47,667 bases of DNA from Candidatus Accumulibacter appositus (GTDB lineage: Bacteria; Pseudomonadota; Gammaproteobacteria; Burkholderiales; Rhodocyclaceae). Shown here piece after piece: positions 32,481 to 41,916 of this stretch (positions are counted from its first letter, which is position 1; each line of letters opens with the position of its first letter). The notes beneath the pieces were generated by a model, which had not been told where the DNA came from, searched no databases, and saw only the letters and a list, made by a program, of their open reading frames with translations. The position numbers and the translations under genes were made by a program. Location: contig JEMX01000028.1 in NCBI GenBank assembly GCA_000585055.1, positions 1-47,667 of the forward strand, in the 5' to 3' direction.

Positions 32481-33627
32481 CGACGATGCCGATTGCAGCG
32501 CGTGCGGCGAGCGCCCGTTCGCGGGCGGTCTCCGGGTCGTCATCGACGACCGTGAAATGCCCCATCTTGCGGCCGTGTCGCGCATGGTGCTTGCCGTAGA
32601 GGTGCAGCTTGAGGCCGGGAAAGGCGTGCAATTGCGACCAGTCCGGCTCGCGGTAGCGAGGGCCGGCCGGGCCGTTTTCGTACCAGAGGTCGCCGAGCAG
32701 GTTGACCATCGCCGCCGCCGCGTGCGCGCGCGGGCCGCCGAGCGGCAGGCCGCACAGTGCGCGCACCTGCTGTTCATACTGGCTGGTCAGGCAGGCGTCG
32801 AGGGTGAAGTGACCGCTGTTGTGCGGGCGTGGTGCCATTTCATTGACCACCAGTTCGCCGCCGACCACGAAAAACTCCACCGCCAGGGTGCCGATGTAGT
32901 CCAGGCCGTCGGCAATCTTCTCGGCCAGCTCGGGGGCCCTGGCGCGCAGCTCGGACGAGGCGCGTGCCGGCACCAGCGAAATGTCGAGGATGCCCTTGCG
33001 GTGGCTGTTTTCGACGCTCGGAAAGCTCTCTATGTGGCCGTCTTCGTCCCGCGCCAGGACCACCGAGACTTCGCTGTCGAGGGGGAGCTTCTGCTCGAGG
33101 ACGCAGGTCTCGCCCTTGAAGTGCTGGAAGGCGGCGATTGCCTCGTCGCGGTTGCCGACCACCGCTTGCCCCTTGCCGTCGTAGCCGAAACGGGCAACTT
33201 TGAGGATCGCCGGAAAAAGCGTCGTCGCGGCCTGGCGCAGGTCCTCTTCAGCATGCACGGCAATGAAGTCGGCAATCGGTAGGCCGTGCCGGCGCAGGAA
33301 GTTCTTCTCGGCGATGCGGTTCTGGCAGACGCTGACCGCCGCCGCCGATGGTCGCACGAGAACGAACTTGGCCAGATAGTCGAGGGTGTCGGCCGGAACG
33401 TTTTCAAACTCGGTGCTGATCGCGGTGCACGCTTGGGCCAGTTCGTCGAGCGCTGGGTAGTCGTCGTAGCCAGCAATCAGATGGCGGTCGGCGATCAGCC
33501 CGGCCGGGCTGCGCGGGTCGGGGTCGAGAATCCAGACCTTGTAGCCGAGTTCGTGTGCCGCGGCGACAAAGAAACGGCCGAGCTGGCCGCCACCGAGCAT
33601 GCCGAGAGTTGCCGGGGGAAGAATCAT
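32470..33627 (-). CDS. purK: 5-(carboxyamino)imidazole ribonucleotide synthase
   Basis: A 385-residue ATP-grasp enzyme that carboxylates AIR to N5-CAIR in purine synthesis. The N-terminal LGMLGGGQLGRFFVAAAHEL is the family hallmark. The ATP-grasp core shows ILKVARFGYDGKGQAVV, VEFFVVGGELVVNEMAPRPH and NSGHFTLDA. ATG 33627 starts directly before the conserved block; the frame extends eight codons upstream without support. It lies between purE and sua5 on the minus strand, 108 bases after the purE stop. Confidence 0.95.
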   Translation of the reverse strand: MILPPATLGMLGGGQLGRFFVAAAHELGYKVWILDPDPRSPAGLIADRHLIAGYDDYPALDELAQACTAISTEFENVPADTLDYLAKFVLVRPSAAAVSVCQNRIAEKNFLRRHGLPIADFIAVHAEEDLRQAATTLFPAILKVARFGYDGKGQAVVGNRDEAIAAFQHFKGETCVLEQKLPLDSEVSVVLARDEDGHIESFPSVENSHRKGILDISLVPARASSELRARAPELAEKIADGLDYIGTLAVEFFVVGGELVVNEMAPRPHNSGHFTLDACLTSQYEQQVRALCGLPLGGPRAHAAAAMVNLLGDLWYENGPAGPRYREPDWSQLHAFPGLKLHLYGKHHARHGRKMGHFTVVDDDPETARERALAARAAIGIVDVP

Positions 33628-33735
33628 GTTTTCATTACTCGCAGGCCGCAATCCATGGAGCGAGACGCTCCTTCAGGCAGGTGACGATCGTCCTGCGCGA
33701 AGCCGGGCGGCGGTCGTCGTCGCTGCTGTAGCTGC

Positions 33736-34236
33736 TCACACTTCCGGCAGTTTCATGGCCATCACCTTGGCCGCCTGCGTCTGGCGGAAGTCGGCGAGGC
33801 GTTGTGCCAGTGCCGCGTCGCCGGTGGCCAGCATGGCGACGGCGAAAAGTGCCGCATTGGCTGCCCCGGCTTCGCCGATGGCGAAAGTGGCGACCGGGAT
33901 GCCTTTCGGCATCTGCACGATCGAGAGCAGCGAATCCTGGCCGGACAGCGCTTTCGATTGCACCGGCACGCCGAGGATTGGCAGGGTGCTTTTGGCGGCC
34001 AGCATGCCGGGCAGGTGCGCGGCGCCACCGGCCCCGGCGATGATTGCCTTCAGGCCACGCGTGGCAGCGGTCGACGCGTACTCGAAAAGCAGGTCCGGAG
34101 TGCGATGCGCGGAGACCACGCGCGCTTCGAAAGGCACGCCGAACTCCTTGAGCATCACCGCGGCCGCCTGCATCGTCGGCCAGTCGGAGTCGGAGCCCAT
34201 GACGACACCGATCAGTGGCTCGTGGTGCTGGGCCAT
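33736..34236 (-). CDS. purE: N5-carboxyaminoimidazole ribonucleotide mutase
   Basis: A 166-residue class I PurE, which moves the carboxyl group of N5-CAIR to give CAIR, the step after PurK. The signature [19 protein letters not shown], the [13 protein letters not shown] loop with its catalytic His, and [24 protein letters not shown] (shortened in the family description) are all intact. GAGG lies eight bases before ATG 34236. That A is also the last base of the folD TGA (TGATG overlap), so the two genes are translationally coupled. Confidence 0.95.
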   Translation of the reverse strand: MAQHHEPLIGVVMGSDSDWPTMQAAAVMLKEFGVPFEARVVSAHRTPDLLFEYASTAATRGLKAIIAGAGGAAHLPGMLAAKSTLPILGVPVQSKALSGQDSLLSIVQMPKGIPVATFAIGEAGAANAALFAVAMLATGDAALAQRLADFRQTQAAKVMAMKLPEV

Positions 34237-35087
34237 CAATGCGCCTCTCTTTCTGCGGCTTCGAGGGTGTTGGCCAGCAGCATGGTGATGGTCATCGGGC
34301 CGACGCCACCGGGGACCGGGGTGATCGCCGAGGCGATCTGGCTGACCGGGCCGAAGTCGACGTCGCCGCATAGTTTGCCAGTTGGCAGGCGATTGATGCC
34401 GACGTCAATGACCACCGCGCCCGGCTTGACCATCTCGGCGGTAACGAACTGGGCACGGCCGAGGGCGGCGACCAGAATGTCGGCGCGCCGGGTATGGAAG
34501 AGCAGGTCACGCGTTTGCGAATGGCAGACAGTGATCGTCGCTCCGGCTTGCATCAGCAGCATCGCCATTGGCTTGCCGACGATGTTCGAGCGCCCGATGA
34601 CCACCGCTTCCTTGCCCTTCAGGTCGATGCCAGCATCGGCAAAAAACTTCATCACCCCGTACGGGGTGCAGGGGATGAAACGTGGCTTGCCCTGCATCAG
34701 GGCGCCGAAGTTCTCGGCGTGAAACCCGTCGACGTCCTTTTCGGGCGCGATCGCCTTGAGTACCGCCTCACTGTCGAAGTGCTTCGGCAGGGGCAACTGG
34801 ACGAGGATGCCGTGGATCTTGGGGTCGGCATTGAGTTCGGCGATCTTCCTGAGCACTACCGCCGGCTCGACGTCGACTGGGTAGCTGAGCTTCTCGGAGT
34901 GAAACCCGGCCTGTGCGCAGGCGTTGACCTTGTTGCGTACATAGATCTGGGAAGCATGGTCTTCGCCGACCAGAACCACTGCCAGTCCGGGGCGGGTGCC
35001 GCGGGCGGCAAGGGCTTCGGCGCGGGTTTTGAAGTCGGCGCGCAGCTTGTGCGCGAGCACCGTGCCGTCGAGGATTTTTGCGGTCAT
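34236..35087 (-). CDS. folD: Methylenetetrahydrofolate dehydrogenase / cyclohydrolase
   Basis: A 283-residue bifunctional enzyme that converts 5,10-methylene-THF to 10-formyl-THF, the one-carbon donor for purine synthesis. The catalytic Tyr and Lys lie in [17 protein letters not shown]. Further marks are [26 protein letters not shown], the Rossmann [11 protein letters not shown] and the C-terminal [12 protein letters not shown]. It opens the folD-purE-purK-sua5 operon, which joins one-carbon supply to two purine steps. ATG 35087 starts the conserved domain; the upstream extension of the frame is poor in protein-like sequence, and the ribosome site is weak. Confidence 0.95.
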   Translation of the reverse strand: MTAKILDGTVLAHKLRADFKTRAEALAARGTRPGLAVVLVGEDHASQIYVRNKVNACAQAGFHSEKLSYPVDVEPAVVLRKIAELNADPKIHGILVQLPLPKHFDSEAVLKAIAPEKDVDGFHAENFGALMQGKPRFIPCTPYGVMKFFADAGIDLKGKEAVVIGRSNIVGKPMAMLLMQAGATITVCHSQTRDLLFHTRRADILVAALGRAQFVTAEMVKPGAVVIDVGINRLPTGKLCGDVDFGPVSQIASAITPVPGGVGPMTITMLLANTLEAAEREAH

Positions 35088-35682
35088 AGGGGGTTCCAGG
35101 AGTGGCCGGGAGAAAGCGGGCAAAAAATTGCGGGGAATGTTGAGTAGGGACCAGTGAATAGGGAGTAGGGCGGCTGCAGGCCGTTGCGGCCTCGTTGCCT
35201 TGCGCCGGGAAAGCCGGGATTTTATCGCAAATCGGGCGCCGCTCGCTGCCGCTCGAGGCCGATAAGCTCGGTTTTCTTGTGCGCGAGACTTCGCAGAACG
35301 CCGCGGCCGGTGGCCTTGTGGAAGTCGGCCCGTTGCCGCCACGGGGGCGGTCGGCGAGCTCTGCCTCGGTGCGCTCCGACCCTGGTCGACGGAAAAAATG
35401 TCCGCAAAGGGGGCACTTGGCCAGCGCTTGGCAATTTCAGTTCGATGCGGACCAACTTCCTGGCCGTGACACGGTCAATAGGGGGTGGCAAAGCGCCCGC
35501 AAAGGCACTCTGGCGCCGCAAAAATTGCACGATGCAAAAGTGTCTTTTACAATGCGGGAAAAATGCATTGTTGCGCTGCGGTACTTTGTAGTGACGCAAG
35601 CGTTTACCCTCCGTGCTGACGTCCGCTTGGGCGTGCAGGCAAACTATTCACTTCACGATTCTGCAGACCAGGAGACAAGTTC
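35088..35682. other. Divergent region between folD and aceE
   Basis: 595 bases without a recognisable gene. Open frames here are low-quality and have no family resemblance. The right end holds the aceE promoter (35525-35553) and dyads; the left end must hold the folD promoter, but I could not pick convincing hexamers. Around 35140-35170 there is a short duplicated phrase (GAGTAGGGACCAGTGAATAG then GGAGTAGGGCGGC). An rRNA, tRNA or CRISPR unit is not seen. Confidence 0.5.
35525..35553 (+). promoter_or_regulatory. Sigma-70 type promoter of aceE-aceF-lpd with overlapping dyads
   Basis: -35 TTGCAC (35525-35530), 17-base spacer, -10 TACAAT (35548-35553). The -35 lies in the dyad TTGCA-CGA-TGCAA (35525-35537), and just after the -10 AATGC-N9-GCATT spans about 35551-35569. 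These are plausible repressor sites; the regulator is unknown. The leader before the aceE ATG is ~120 bases. Confidence 0.65.
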
Positions 35683-38376
35683 ATGGCAGCTCTGCCCGAA
35701 AACGCGCTGTCGGCCGGCATCACCGATGCCGATCCGCAAGAAACACAGGAATGGCAAGACGCATTGAGCGGTGTGATCGATCGGGAAGGCGCCGAGCGTG
35801 CCCACTTTCTGATCGATGGCCTGATTTCCCAGGCGCGTCAGGAGGGGATCGACATCCCCTACAGCGCTACCACCGAGTACATCAACACCATCCCGGTCGA
35901 TCAGCAACCCAAGTATCCCGGTAATGCCGATCTGGAAATCAGGATTCACAATTTCATTCGCTGGAACGCCATGGCGATGGTTGTGCGTGCCAACAAGGAC
36001 AGCAATGTCGGCGGCCATATCGCCTCGTTTGCGTCGGCGGCTGCGCTCTACGATGTCGGTTTCTCGTGGTTCTGGCACGCGCCTTCCGAGCAGCACGGCG
36101 GCGATCTGATCTTCTTCCAGGGGCACTCGGTGCCGGGCGTCTACGCGCGCGCGCATCTGCTCGGGCGCCTGACCGACGAGCAGATGGACTGCTTCCGGCA
36201 GGAAGTCGATGGCAAGGGGGTCTCGTCCTATCCGCACCCCTGGCTGATGCCTGACTTCTGGCAGTTCCCAACCGTCTCGATGGGCCTTGGTCCGATTCAG
36301 GCGATCTATCAGGCGCGTTTCATGAAATACCTCGACAGCCGCGGCTTTATCGCTGCTGGCGACCGCAAGGTCTGGGCGTTCCTTGGCGACGGCGAGACCG
36401 ACGAGGTCGAATCGCTGGGCGCCATTGGCATGGCCGCACGCGAGAAGCTCGACAACCTGATCTTCGTCATCAACTGCAACCTGCAGCGCCTCGACGGGCC
36501 GGTACGCGGCAATGGCAAGATCATTCAGGAACTTGAAGGCACTTTCCGCGGCGCTGGCTGGAATGTCATCAAGCTGGTCTGGGGGACGCAATGGGACACG
36601 CTCCTGCTGCGCGACAAGAAGGGAATCCTCAAGCAGCGCATGATGGACGCCGTCGACGGCGAATACCAGACCTTCAAGGCCAAGGACGGCGCTTACGTCC
36701 GCGAGCACTTCTTCAACACGCCGGAACTCAAGGAGCTGGTCGCTGACTGGACCGACGAGCAGGTCTGGGCGCTGAACCGCGGCGGCCACGACATCTTCAA
36801 GATCTTCAGCGCCTACAAGGCGGCTGTCGAACACCAGGGCCAGCCAACGCTGATTCTGGCCAAGACCATCAAGGGTTTCGGCATGGGCCAGGCTGGTGAG
36901 GCGATGAACATCTCGCACCAGCAGAAGAAGCTCGATTACGACGCCATCAAGCGCTTCCGCGATCGCTTCAACCTGCCGGTCGCCGACGATCAGCTCAAGG
37001 AATTGCCGTACCTGAAGTTCGAGGAGGGCTCGCCCGAGCTGAGCTACATGCGGCAGCGGCGGATGGACCTCGGCGGCTACCTGCCGCAACGCCGGCGTAG
37101 TGCGGCGGCGCTGGAAATTCCCGAGCTCTCGGCCTTTGACGCCTTGCTCAAGGCTTCGGGCGAGGGGCGCGAAGTGTCCACCACCATGTCCATCGTCCGC
37201 TTCCTGAACATCCTTCTCAAGGACAAGAAGATCGGCCGCCACGTGGTCCCGATCGTCCCCGACGAATCGCGTACTTTCGGCATGGAAGGCCTCTTCCGCC
37301 AGATCGGCATCTGGAATCAGCAGGGTCAGAAATATGTTCCCGAAGACCATGACCAGCTGATGTTCTACAAGGAGTCGATCGACGGCCAGGTATTGCAGGA
37401 AGGCATCAACGAAGCTGGCGCGATGAGCGACTGGATCGCCGCGGCGACCTCGTACTCGGTGCATGGCGTGCAGATGATTCCCTTCTACATCTGTTATTCG
37501 ATGTTCGGCTTTCAGCGCGTCATGGACCTTTGCTGGGCGGCTGGCGACCAGCGCGCGCGCGGTTTCCTGATCGGCGGTACGGCTGGCCGGACGACGCTGA
37601 ACGGCGAAGGCCTGCAGCACGAGGACGGTCATTCGCTGATTCTCTCCGGCTTGATCCCGAACTGCATCAGCTATGACCCCACCTTCTCCTTCGAAGTCGC
37701 AGTGGTCATGCGCGAAGGCATGCGCCGGATGTACCAGGAACAGGACGACGTCTTCTATTACATCACCGTGATGAACGAGAACTACGAGCATCCGGAAATG
37801 CCGGCAGGGGCCGAGGCCGACATCCTCAAGGGCATGTATCTGTTGCGCCGCGGTGCGTCCTCGGACAGCAAACCGGCAACGCCACGCGTGCAGTTGCTGG
37901 GTTCGGGGACCATTTTCCGCGAAGTCATTGCCGCCGCCGAGCTGCTCAAGAACGACTGGGGTGTCGATGCCGACCTCTGGGGATGTCCCGGCTTTGGCGA
38001 GCTGGCGCGTGAGGGCAATGACGTGCAGCGCTGGAACATGCTCAACCCGACCGAGAAGCAGCGCCTGTCGCACGTCGAAAAATGCCTGGCCGACACCCGT
38101 GGTCCGATCGTCGCGGCGACGGACTACGTGCGTATGTACGCCGAGCAGATTCGTCCCTTCATCAACCGTCGCTACGTGACGCTGGGTACCGACGGCTTTG
38201 GCCGCTCGGACACGCGCGAGCAGCTGCGCCACTTCTTTGAAGTCGATCGCCGTTGGGTCACTGTTGCCGCGCTGAAAGCGCTTGCCGACGACGGGGCGAT
38301 CGAGCGGGAGACCGTGGCCACGGCCATTGCCCGCTACGGCATTGACGTGAACAAACCCAACCCGATGACGGTTTAA
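35683..38376 (+). CDS. aceE: Pyruvate dehydrogenase E1 component, homodimeric type
   Basis: An 897-residue thiamine-diphosphate enzyme that decarboxylates pyruvate and acetylates the lipoyl groups of E2. It is the single-chain E1 of gamma- and betaproteobacteria. The TPP motif runs GDGETDEVESLG to NCNLQRLDGPVRG (about residues 231-275). Other marks are HGGDLIFFQGHSVPG, IKGFGMGQAGEAMN and the C-terminal GTDGFGRSDTREQLRHFFEV. AGGAG precedes the ATG by eight bases. It is followed 12 bases later by aceF. The gene looks intact, in contrast to aceF. Confidence 0.96.
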   Translation: MAALPENALSAGITDADPQETQEWQDALSGVIDREGAERAHFLIDGLISQARQEGIDIPYSATTEYINTIPVDQQPKYPGNADLEIRIHNFIRWNAMAMVVRANKDSNVGGHIASFASAAALYDVGFSWFWHAPSEQHGGDLIFFQGHSVPGVYARAHLLGRLTDEQMDCFRQEVDGKGVSSYPHPWLMPDFWQFPTVSMGLGPIQAIYQARFMKYLDSRGFIAAGDRKVWAFLGDGETDEVESLGAIGMAAREKLDNLIFVINCNLQRLDGPVRGNGKIIQELEGTFRGAGWNVIKLVWGTQWDTLLLRDKKGILKQRMMDAVDGEYQTFKAKDGAYVREHFFNTPELKELVADWTDEQVWALNRGGHDIFKIFSAYKAAVEHQGQPTLILAKTIKGFGMGQAGEAMNISHQQKKLDYDAIKRFRDRFNLPVADDQLKELPYLKFEEGSPELSYMRQRRMDLGGYLPQRRRSAAALEIPELSAFDALLKASGEGREVSTTMSIVRFLNILLKDKKIGRHVVPIVPDESRTFGMEGLFRQIGIWNQQGQKYVPEDHDQLMFYKESIDGQVLQEGINEAGAMSDWIAAATSYSVHGVQMIPFYICYSMFGFQRVMDLCWAAGDQRARGFLIGGTAGRTTLNGEGLQHEDGHSLILSGLIPNCISYDPTFSFEVAVVMREGMRRMYQEQDDVFYYITVMNENYEHPEMPAGAEADILKGMYLLRRGASSDSKPATPRVQLLGSGTIFREVIAAAELLKNDWGVDADLWGCPGFGELAREGNDVQRWNMLNPTEKQRLSHVEKCLADTRGPIVAATDYVRMYAEQIRPFINRRYVTLGTDGFGRSDTREQLRHFFEVDRRWVTVAALKALADDGAIERETVATAIARYGIDVNKPNPMTV

Positions 38377-38388
38377 GGGAGCCCTCTG

Positions 38389-40071
38389 ATGAGTCAAATG
38401 ATCGAAGTAAAAGTCCCTGATATCGGTGATTACGCCGACGTGCCGGTGATCGACGTCTGTGTCAAGGCCGGCGATGTGGTCAAGCTGGATGACGCCCTGG
38501 TGACTCTCGAATCCGACAAGGCGACGATGGACGTGCCGTCTTCGGCGGCCGGCGTGGTCAAGGAGGTACGGGTCAAGCTGGGCGACAAGATTTCCGAAGG
38601 CGCGGTGGTTGTCGTTATCGAGGCGGCCGGCGAAAGCGCCGTCGCTGCGCCGGCGGCTGCTCCGGCCGCTACGGCCGTTGCCCCCACTCCTGCTGCCGCT
38701 CTGCACCCGCCGCGGCGCAGGCAGCCGCTCCCGCGGGCGGCACGAGCGTCGAGGTCACCGTGCCCGATATCGGTGACTACAGCGATGTGCCGGTGATCGA
38801 CATCTGCGTCAAGGTCGGTGACACGGTGCAGGTCGACGATGCGCTGGTGACGCTGGAGTCGGATAAGGCGACCATGGGCGTGCCGTCATCGGCGGCTGGT
38901 GTGGTCAGGGAGATCAAGGTCAAGCTGGGCGACAGGTGTGGTCAGGGAGATCAAGGTCAAGCTGGGCGACAAGATTTCGGCAGGTGTGGTGGTCGTCGTT
39001 CTCGATAGTGCTGGCGGTGCGTCCACGGCTGTCGCTGCTGCCGCCCCGGCGGCTCCTCCCGCGAGTGCACCGGCCTCCACCGCTGCCGCCGGTGCGCCGG
39101 CGCTAACAGCAGCTGCGCCGCCGGTTGCTGGTCTGGCCCTCGGCGCCAGGACGCACGCCAGCCCTTCGGTGCGCCTGCTGGCTCGCGAACTTGGCGTCGA
39201 CCTGTCCAAGGTCACGCCGAGCGGTCCCAAATCGCGGATCCTCAAGGAAGACGTCACCGGCTACGTCAAGGGCGTGATGAGCGCCGGTCCGGCAGCCGCA
39301 GCCGCTGGCGCTTCGCTCGGCGGCGGGCTCGACCTGCTGCCGTGGCCGAAAGTCGACTTCGCGAAATTCGGCGCCGTCGAAGTCAAGCCCTTGTCGCGGA
39401 TCGCGAAGATTTCGGCACAGAATCTGGCACGCAACTGGGTGATGATCCCGGCCGTGACCTATCACGAAGACGCCGACATCACCGACCTCGAAGCTTTCCG
39501 GGTGGCGATGAACAAGGAGAACGAGAAGTCAGGGGTCAAAATCACCATGCTCGCCTTCCTGATCAAGGCCAGCGTCATGGCGCTCAAGAAATTCCCGGCC
39601 TTCAACAGTTCGCTCGACGTCCAGAATGGCGAAATGAACCTGGTAATGAAGCAGTATTTCAATATTGCTTTCGCCGCCGACACGCCGAACGGCCTGGTCG
39701 TGCCGGTGGTCAAGAACGCCGATCAGAAATCGGTGACGCAGATCGTCGTTGAAAGCGGCGAGCTGGCGAGGAAAGCGCGCGACGGCAAGCTCGGTCCGGC
39801 CGACATGTCCGGCGCCTGCTTCACCATCTCCAGCCTTGGTGGTATCGGCGGCACCTACTTCTCGCCGATCGTCAATGCACCGGAGGTGGCCATCCTGGGG
39901 GTTAACAAGTCGGTGATGAAGCCGATCTGGAATGGTCGCGAGTTCGAACCGCGGCTGATCCTGCCCTTGTCGCTGACTGCGGACCACCGTGTCATCGACG
40001 GCGCCCTGGCCACCCGCTTCAACGTATACCTTGCCCAGTTGCTCGCCGACATGCGACGCGTGCTGCTTTGA
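38389..40071 (+). pseudogene. aceF: Pyruvate dehydrogenase E2 (dihydrolipoyl acetyltransferase), frame disrupted twice
   Basis: The pieces together encode an E2 with two lipoyl domains, a subunit-binding domain and the acetyltransferase core. Lipoyl 1 (lipoylated Lys 44 in ESDKATMDV) and an Ala/Pro linker are in frame until about 38700. There one base seems lost; the original frame then hits a stop at 38794-38796. Lipoyl 2 (VPDIGDYSDVPVIDI, ESDKATMGV) continues in the next frame to 38934. An exact 37-bp tandem duplication then shifts the frame back for the rest: HASPSVRLLARELGVDLSKV (E1/E3-binding) and the core ending at HRVIDGALATRF, with catalytic His and Asp. As given, translation stops after 135 residues. 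Since E2 is needed by aceE and lpd beside it, assembly or sequencing error is a real alternative. Confidence 0.8.
38898..38971 (+). repeat. Exact 37-bp tandem duplication inside aceF
   Basis: Bases 38898-38934 and 38935-38971 are identical, both encoding GVVREIKVKLGD in different frames. Thirty-seven is not a multiple of three, so the second copy shifts the frame by one. Removing one copy gives a normal end to the second lipoyl domain. Confidence 0.95.
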
Positions 40072-40084
40072 TCAGGAGACGATA

Positions 40085-41836
40085 ATGAGCCAGATCATTG
40101 AAGCAAAAGTGCCCGACATCGGCGACTATCACGACGTGCCGGTGATCGACATCTGTGTGGCCGTCGGCGATAGCATCAAGGTCGACGACGCGCTGGTGAC
40201 CCTCGAATCCGACAAGGCGACGATGGACGTGCCGAGCAGCGTCGCCGGCGTCGTCAAGGAAGTGAAGGTCAAGCTCGGCGACAAGGTCTCGGAAGGGGCG
40301 GTGGTGGTGCTGATCGAGGCCAGCGACGCTCCGGCCGCGACCGCATCGGCAGCGGCGGCAACCGCAAGTGCCGCGCCGGTGGCAAGTGCTGCTCCGGCAC
40401 CGCAGGCCGCCGCGGCGATCAGCGGCAGTGCCGACATCGAGTGCGAAATGCTCGTTCTCGGTGCCGGCCCCGGCGGCTATTCAGCCGCTTTCCGTAGCGC
40501 CGACTTGGGCATGAAGACGGTTCTCGTCGAGCGTTACGCAACGCTCGGCGGCGTCTGCCTGAACGTCGGCTGCATCCCCTCGAAAGCGCTGCTGCACATC
40601 GCCGGCGTCATGGAGGAGGCGCAGCACATGGCCGACTGCGGGGTCAGCTTCGCCGCTCCCAGCGTCGACCTGGACAAGTTGCGGGCGCACAAGGACAAGG
40701 TCGTCGGCAAGCTGACCGGCGGCCTGGCGGGCATGGCCAAGGGCCGCAAGGTCGAAGTCGTGCAGGGCGTCGGGCAGTTTCTCGACCCCAATCACGTCGA
40801 AGTGACGCTGGCCGAGGGCGGCAAGAAAGTCGTCCGCTTCCAGAAAGCGATCATTGCCGCCGGTTCGCAACCGATCGCGCTGCCGTTCATGCCCAACGAC
40901 GATCCGCGCGTGGTCGACTCGACCGGTGCACTTGAACTGCGCCAGATCCCGAAACGCATGCTGGTCGTCGGGGCAGGCATCATCGGCCTTGAAATGGCCA
41001 CCGTTTACTCGGCCCTCGGTTCGCGAATCACCGTCGTCGAACTCGGGCCGATCGTCATGCCCGGTGCCGACCGCGATTTGGTCAAGGTCTGGGAGAAGAA
41101 GAACAGCCATCGCTTCGACCGCATCCTGCTCAACACCGGCGTCGTCGCCGCTGCGGCCAGCGCCGACGGCATCGAGGTGACCTACAGCAACGACGAGAAG
41201 GAAAGCTTCGACCTGGTGCTGGTCGCCGTCGGCCGTTCGCCGAACGGCGGCAAACTGGCGGCCGACAAGGCCGGCGTCGCGGTCAGTGATCGCGGCTTCA
41301 TCGCGGTCGACGCGCAGTTGCGGACCAACGTGCCGCACGTCTTCGCCATCGGCGATCTCGTCGGCCAGCCGATGCTCGCCCACAAGGCAGTGCACGAGGC
41401 GCATGTCGCCGCCGAAGCTGCGCACGGCAGCAAGCGCTGTTTCGACGCCCTGCAAATTCCGTCGGTAGCCTACACCGATCCGGAAATCGCCTGGGCCGGC
41501 AAGACCGAGGAGCAGTGCCGTGCCGAAGGGATCAAATTCGGCAAGAGCGTCTTCCCCTGGGCGGCGTCGGGTCGGGCGCTGGCCAACGGTCGCGAGGAAG
41601 GCTTCACCAAGCTGATCTTCGATGAGGCGACGCATCGCGTGATCGGCGGTGGCATTGTCGGCACGCACGCTGGCGACCTGATCGGCGAAGTCTGTCTGGC
41701 GGTCGAAATGGGCTGCGACGCCGCCGATATTGGCCACACCATCCACCCGCATCCAACGCTGGGCGAGTCGGTGGGCATGGCGGCCGAAGTCTACGAAGGT
41801 GTGTGCACTGACCTGCCGGCGATGAAGAAGAAGTAA
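40085..41836 (+). CDS. lpdA: Dihydrolipoyl dehydrogenase (E3) with its own N-terminal lipoyl domain
   Basis: A 583-residue FAD enzyme that reoxidises dihydrolipoyl groups of E2 and reduces NAD. The first ~80 residues are a lipoyl domain with Lys 44 in ESDKATMDVP, joined by an Ala/Pro linker to the E3 body. There the FAD fold is VLGAGPGGYSAAF, the redox disulfide is Cys 158-Cys 163 (GGVCLNVGCIPSK), the NAD fold is VVGAGIIGLEMA and the C-terminal catalytic HPHPTLGES is present. Fusion of a lipoyl domain to E3 is usual in Neisseria and other betaproteobacteria. AGGAG precedes ATG 40085. It ends the aceE-aceF-lpd operon, before a strong terminator. Confidence 0.95.
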   Translation: MSQIIEAKVPDIGDYHDVPVIDICVAVGDSIKVDDALVTLESDKATMDVPSSVAGVVKEVKVKLGDKVSEGAVVVLIEASDAPAATASAAAATASAAPVASAAPAPQAAAAISGSADIECEMLVLGAGPGGYSAAFRSADLGMKTVLVERYATLGGVCLNVGCIPSKALLHIAGVMEEAQHMADCGVSFAAPSVDLDKLRAHKDKVVGKLTGGLAGMAKGRKVEVVQGVGQFLDPNHVEVTLAEGGKKVVRFQKAIIAAGSQPIALPFMPNDDPRVVDSTGALELRQIPKRMLVVGAGIIGLEMATVYSALGSRITVVELGPIVMPGADRDLVKVWEKKNSHRFDRILLNTGVVAAAASADGIEVTYSNDEKESFDLVLVAVGRSPNGGKLAADKAGVAVSDRGFIAVDAQLRTNVPHVFAIGDLVGQPMLAHKAVHEAHVAAEAAHGSKRCFDALQIPSVAYTDPEIAWAGKTEEQCRAEGIKFGKSVFPWAASGRALANGREEGFTKLIFDEATHRVIGGGIVGTHAGDLIGEVCLAVEMGCDAADIGHTIHPHPTLGESVGMAAEVYEGVCTDLPAMKKK

Positions 41837-41861
41837 CGGGGCTCCCTTCCGCTCTACAATG

Positions 41862-41896
41862 ACACCGCCGCACGTGAAGTGCGGCGGTGTTTTCTT
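41862..41896 (+). terminator. Rho-independent terminator of the aceE-aceF-lpd operon
   Basis: A perfect 12-bp stem, ACACCGCCGCAC (41862-41873) with GTGCGGCGGTGT (41879-41890), loop GTGAA, followed by TTTCTT. It ends 20 bases before the chosen start of the NACHT-nuclease gene. Confidence 0.92.
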
Positions 41897-41916
41897 GTGG
41901 GGCAGTGGAATCCTTC

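Noticed and set aside
35653..38706. A 1,017-codon open frame on the minus strand opposite aceE
   Set aside because: It is the antisense shadow of a GC-rich gene; aceE itself has all its motifs, promoter and ribosome site.
41887..41916. Ten extra N-terminal codons for the NACHT-nuclease protein
   Set aside because: The start would lie in the closing arm of the lpd terminator hairpin, and the translation (MFSCGAVESF) adds nothing conserved.
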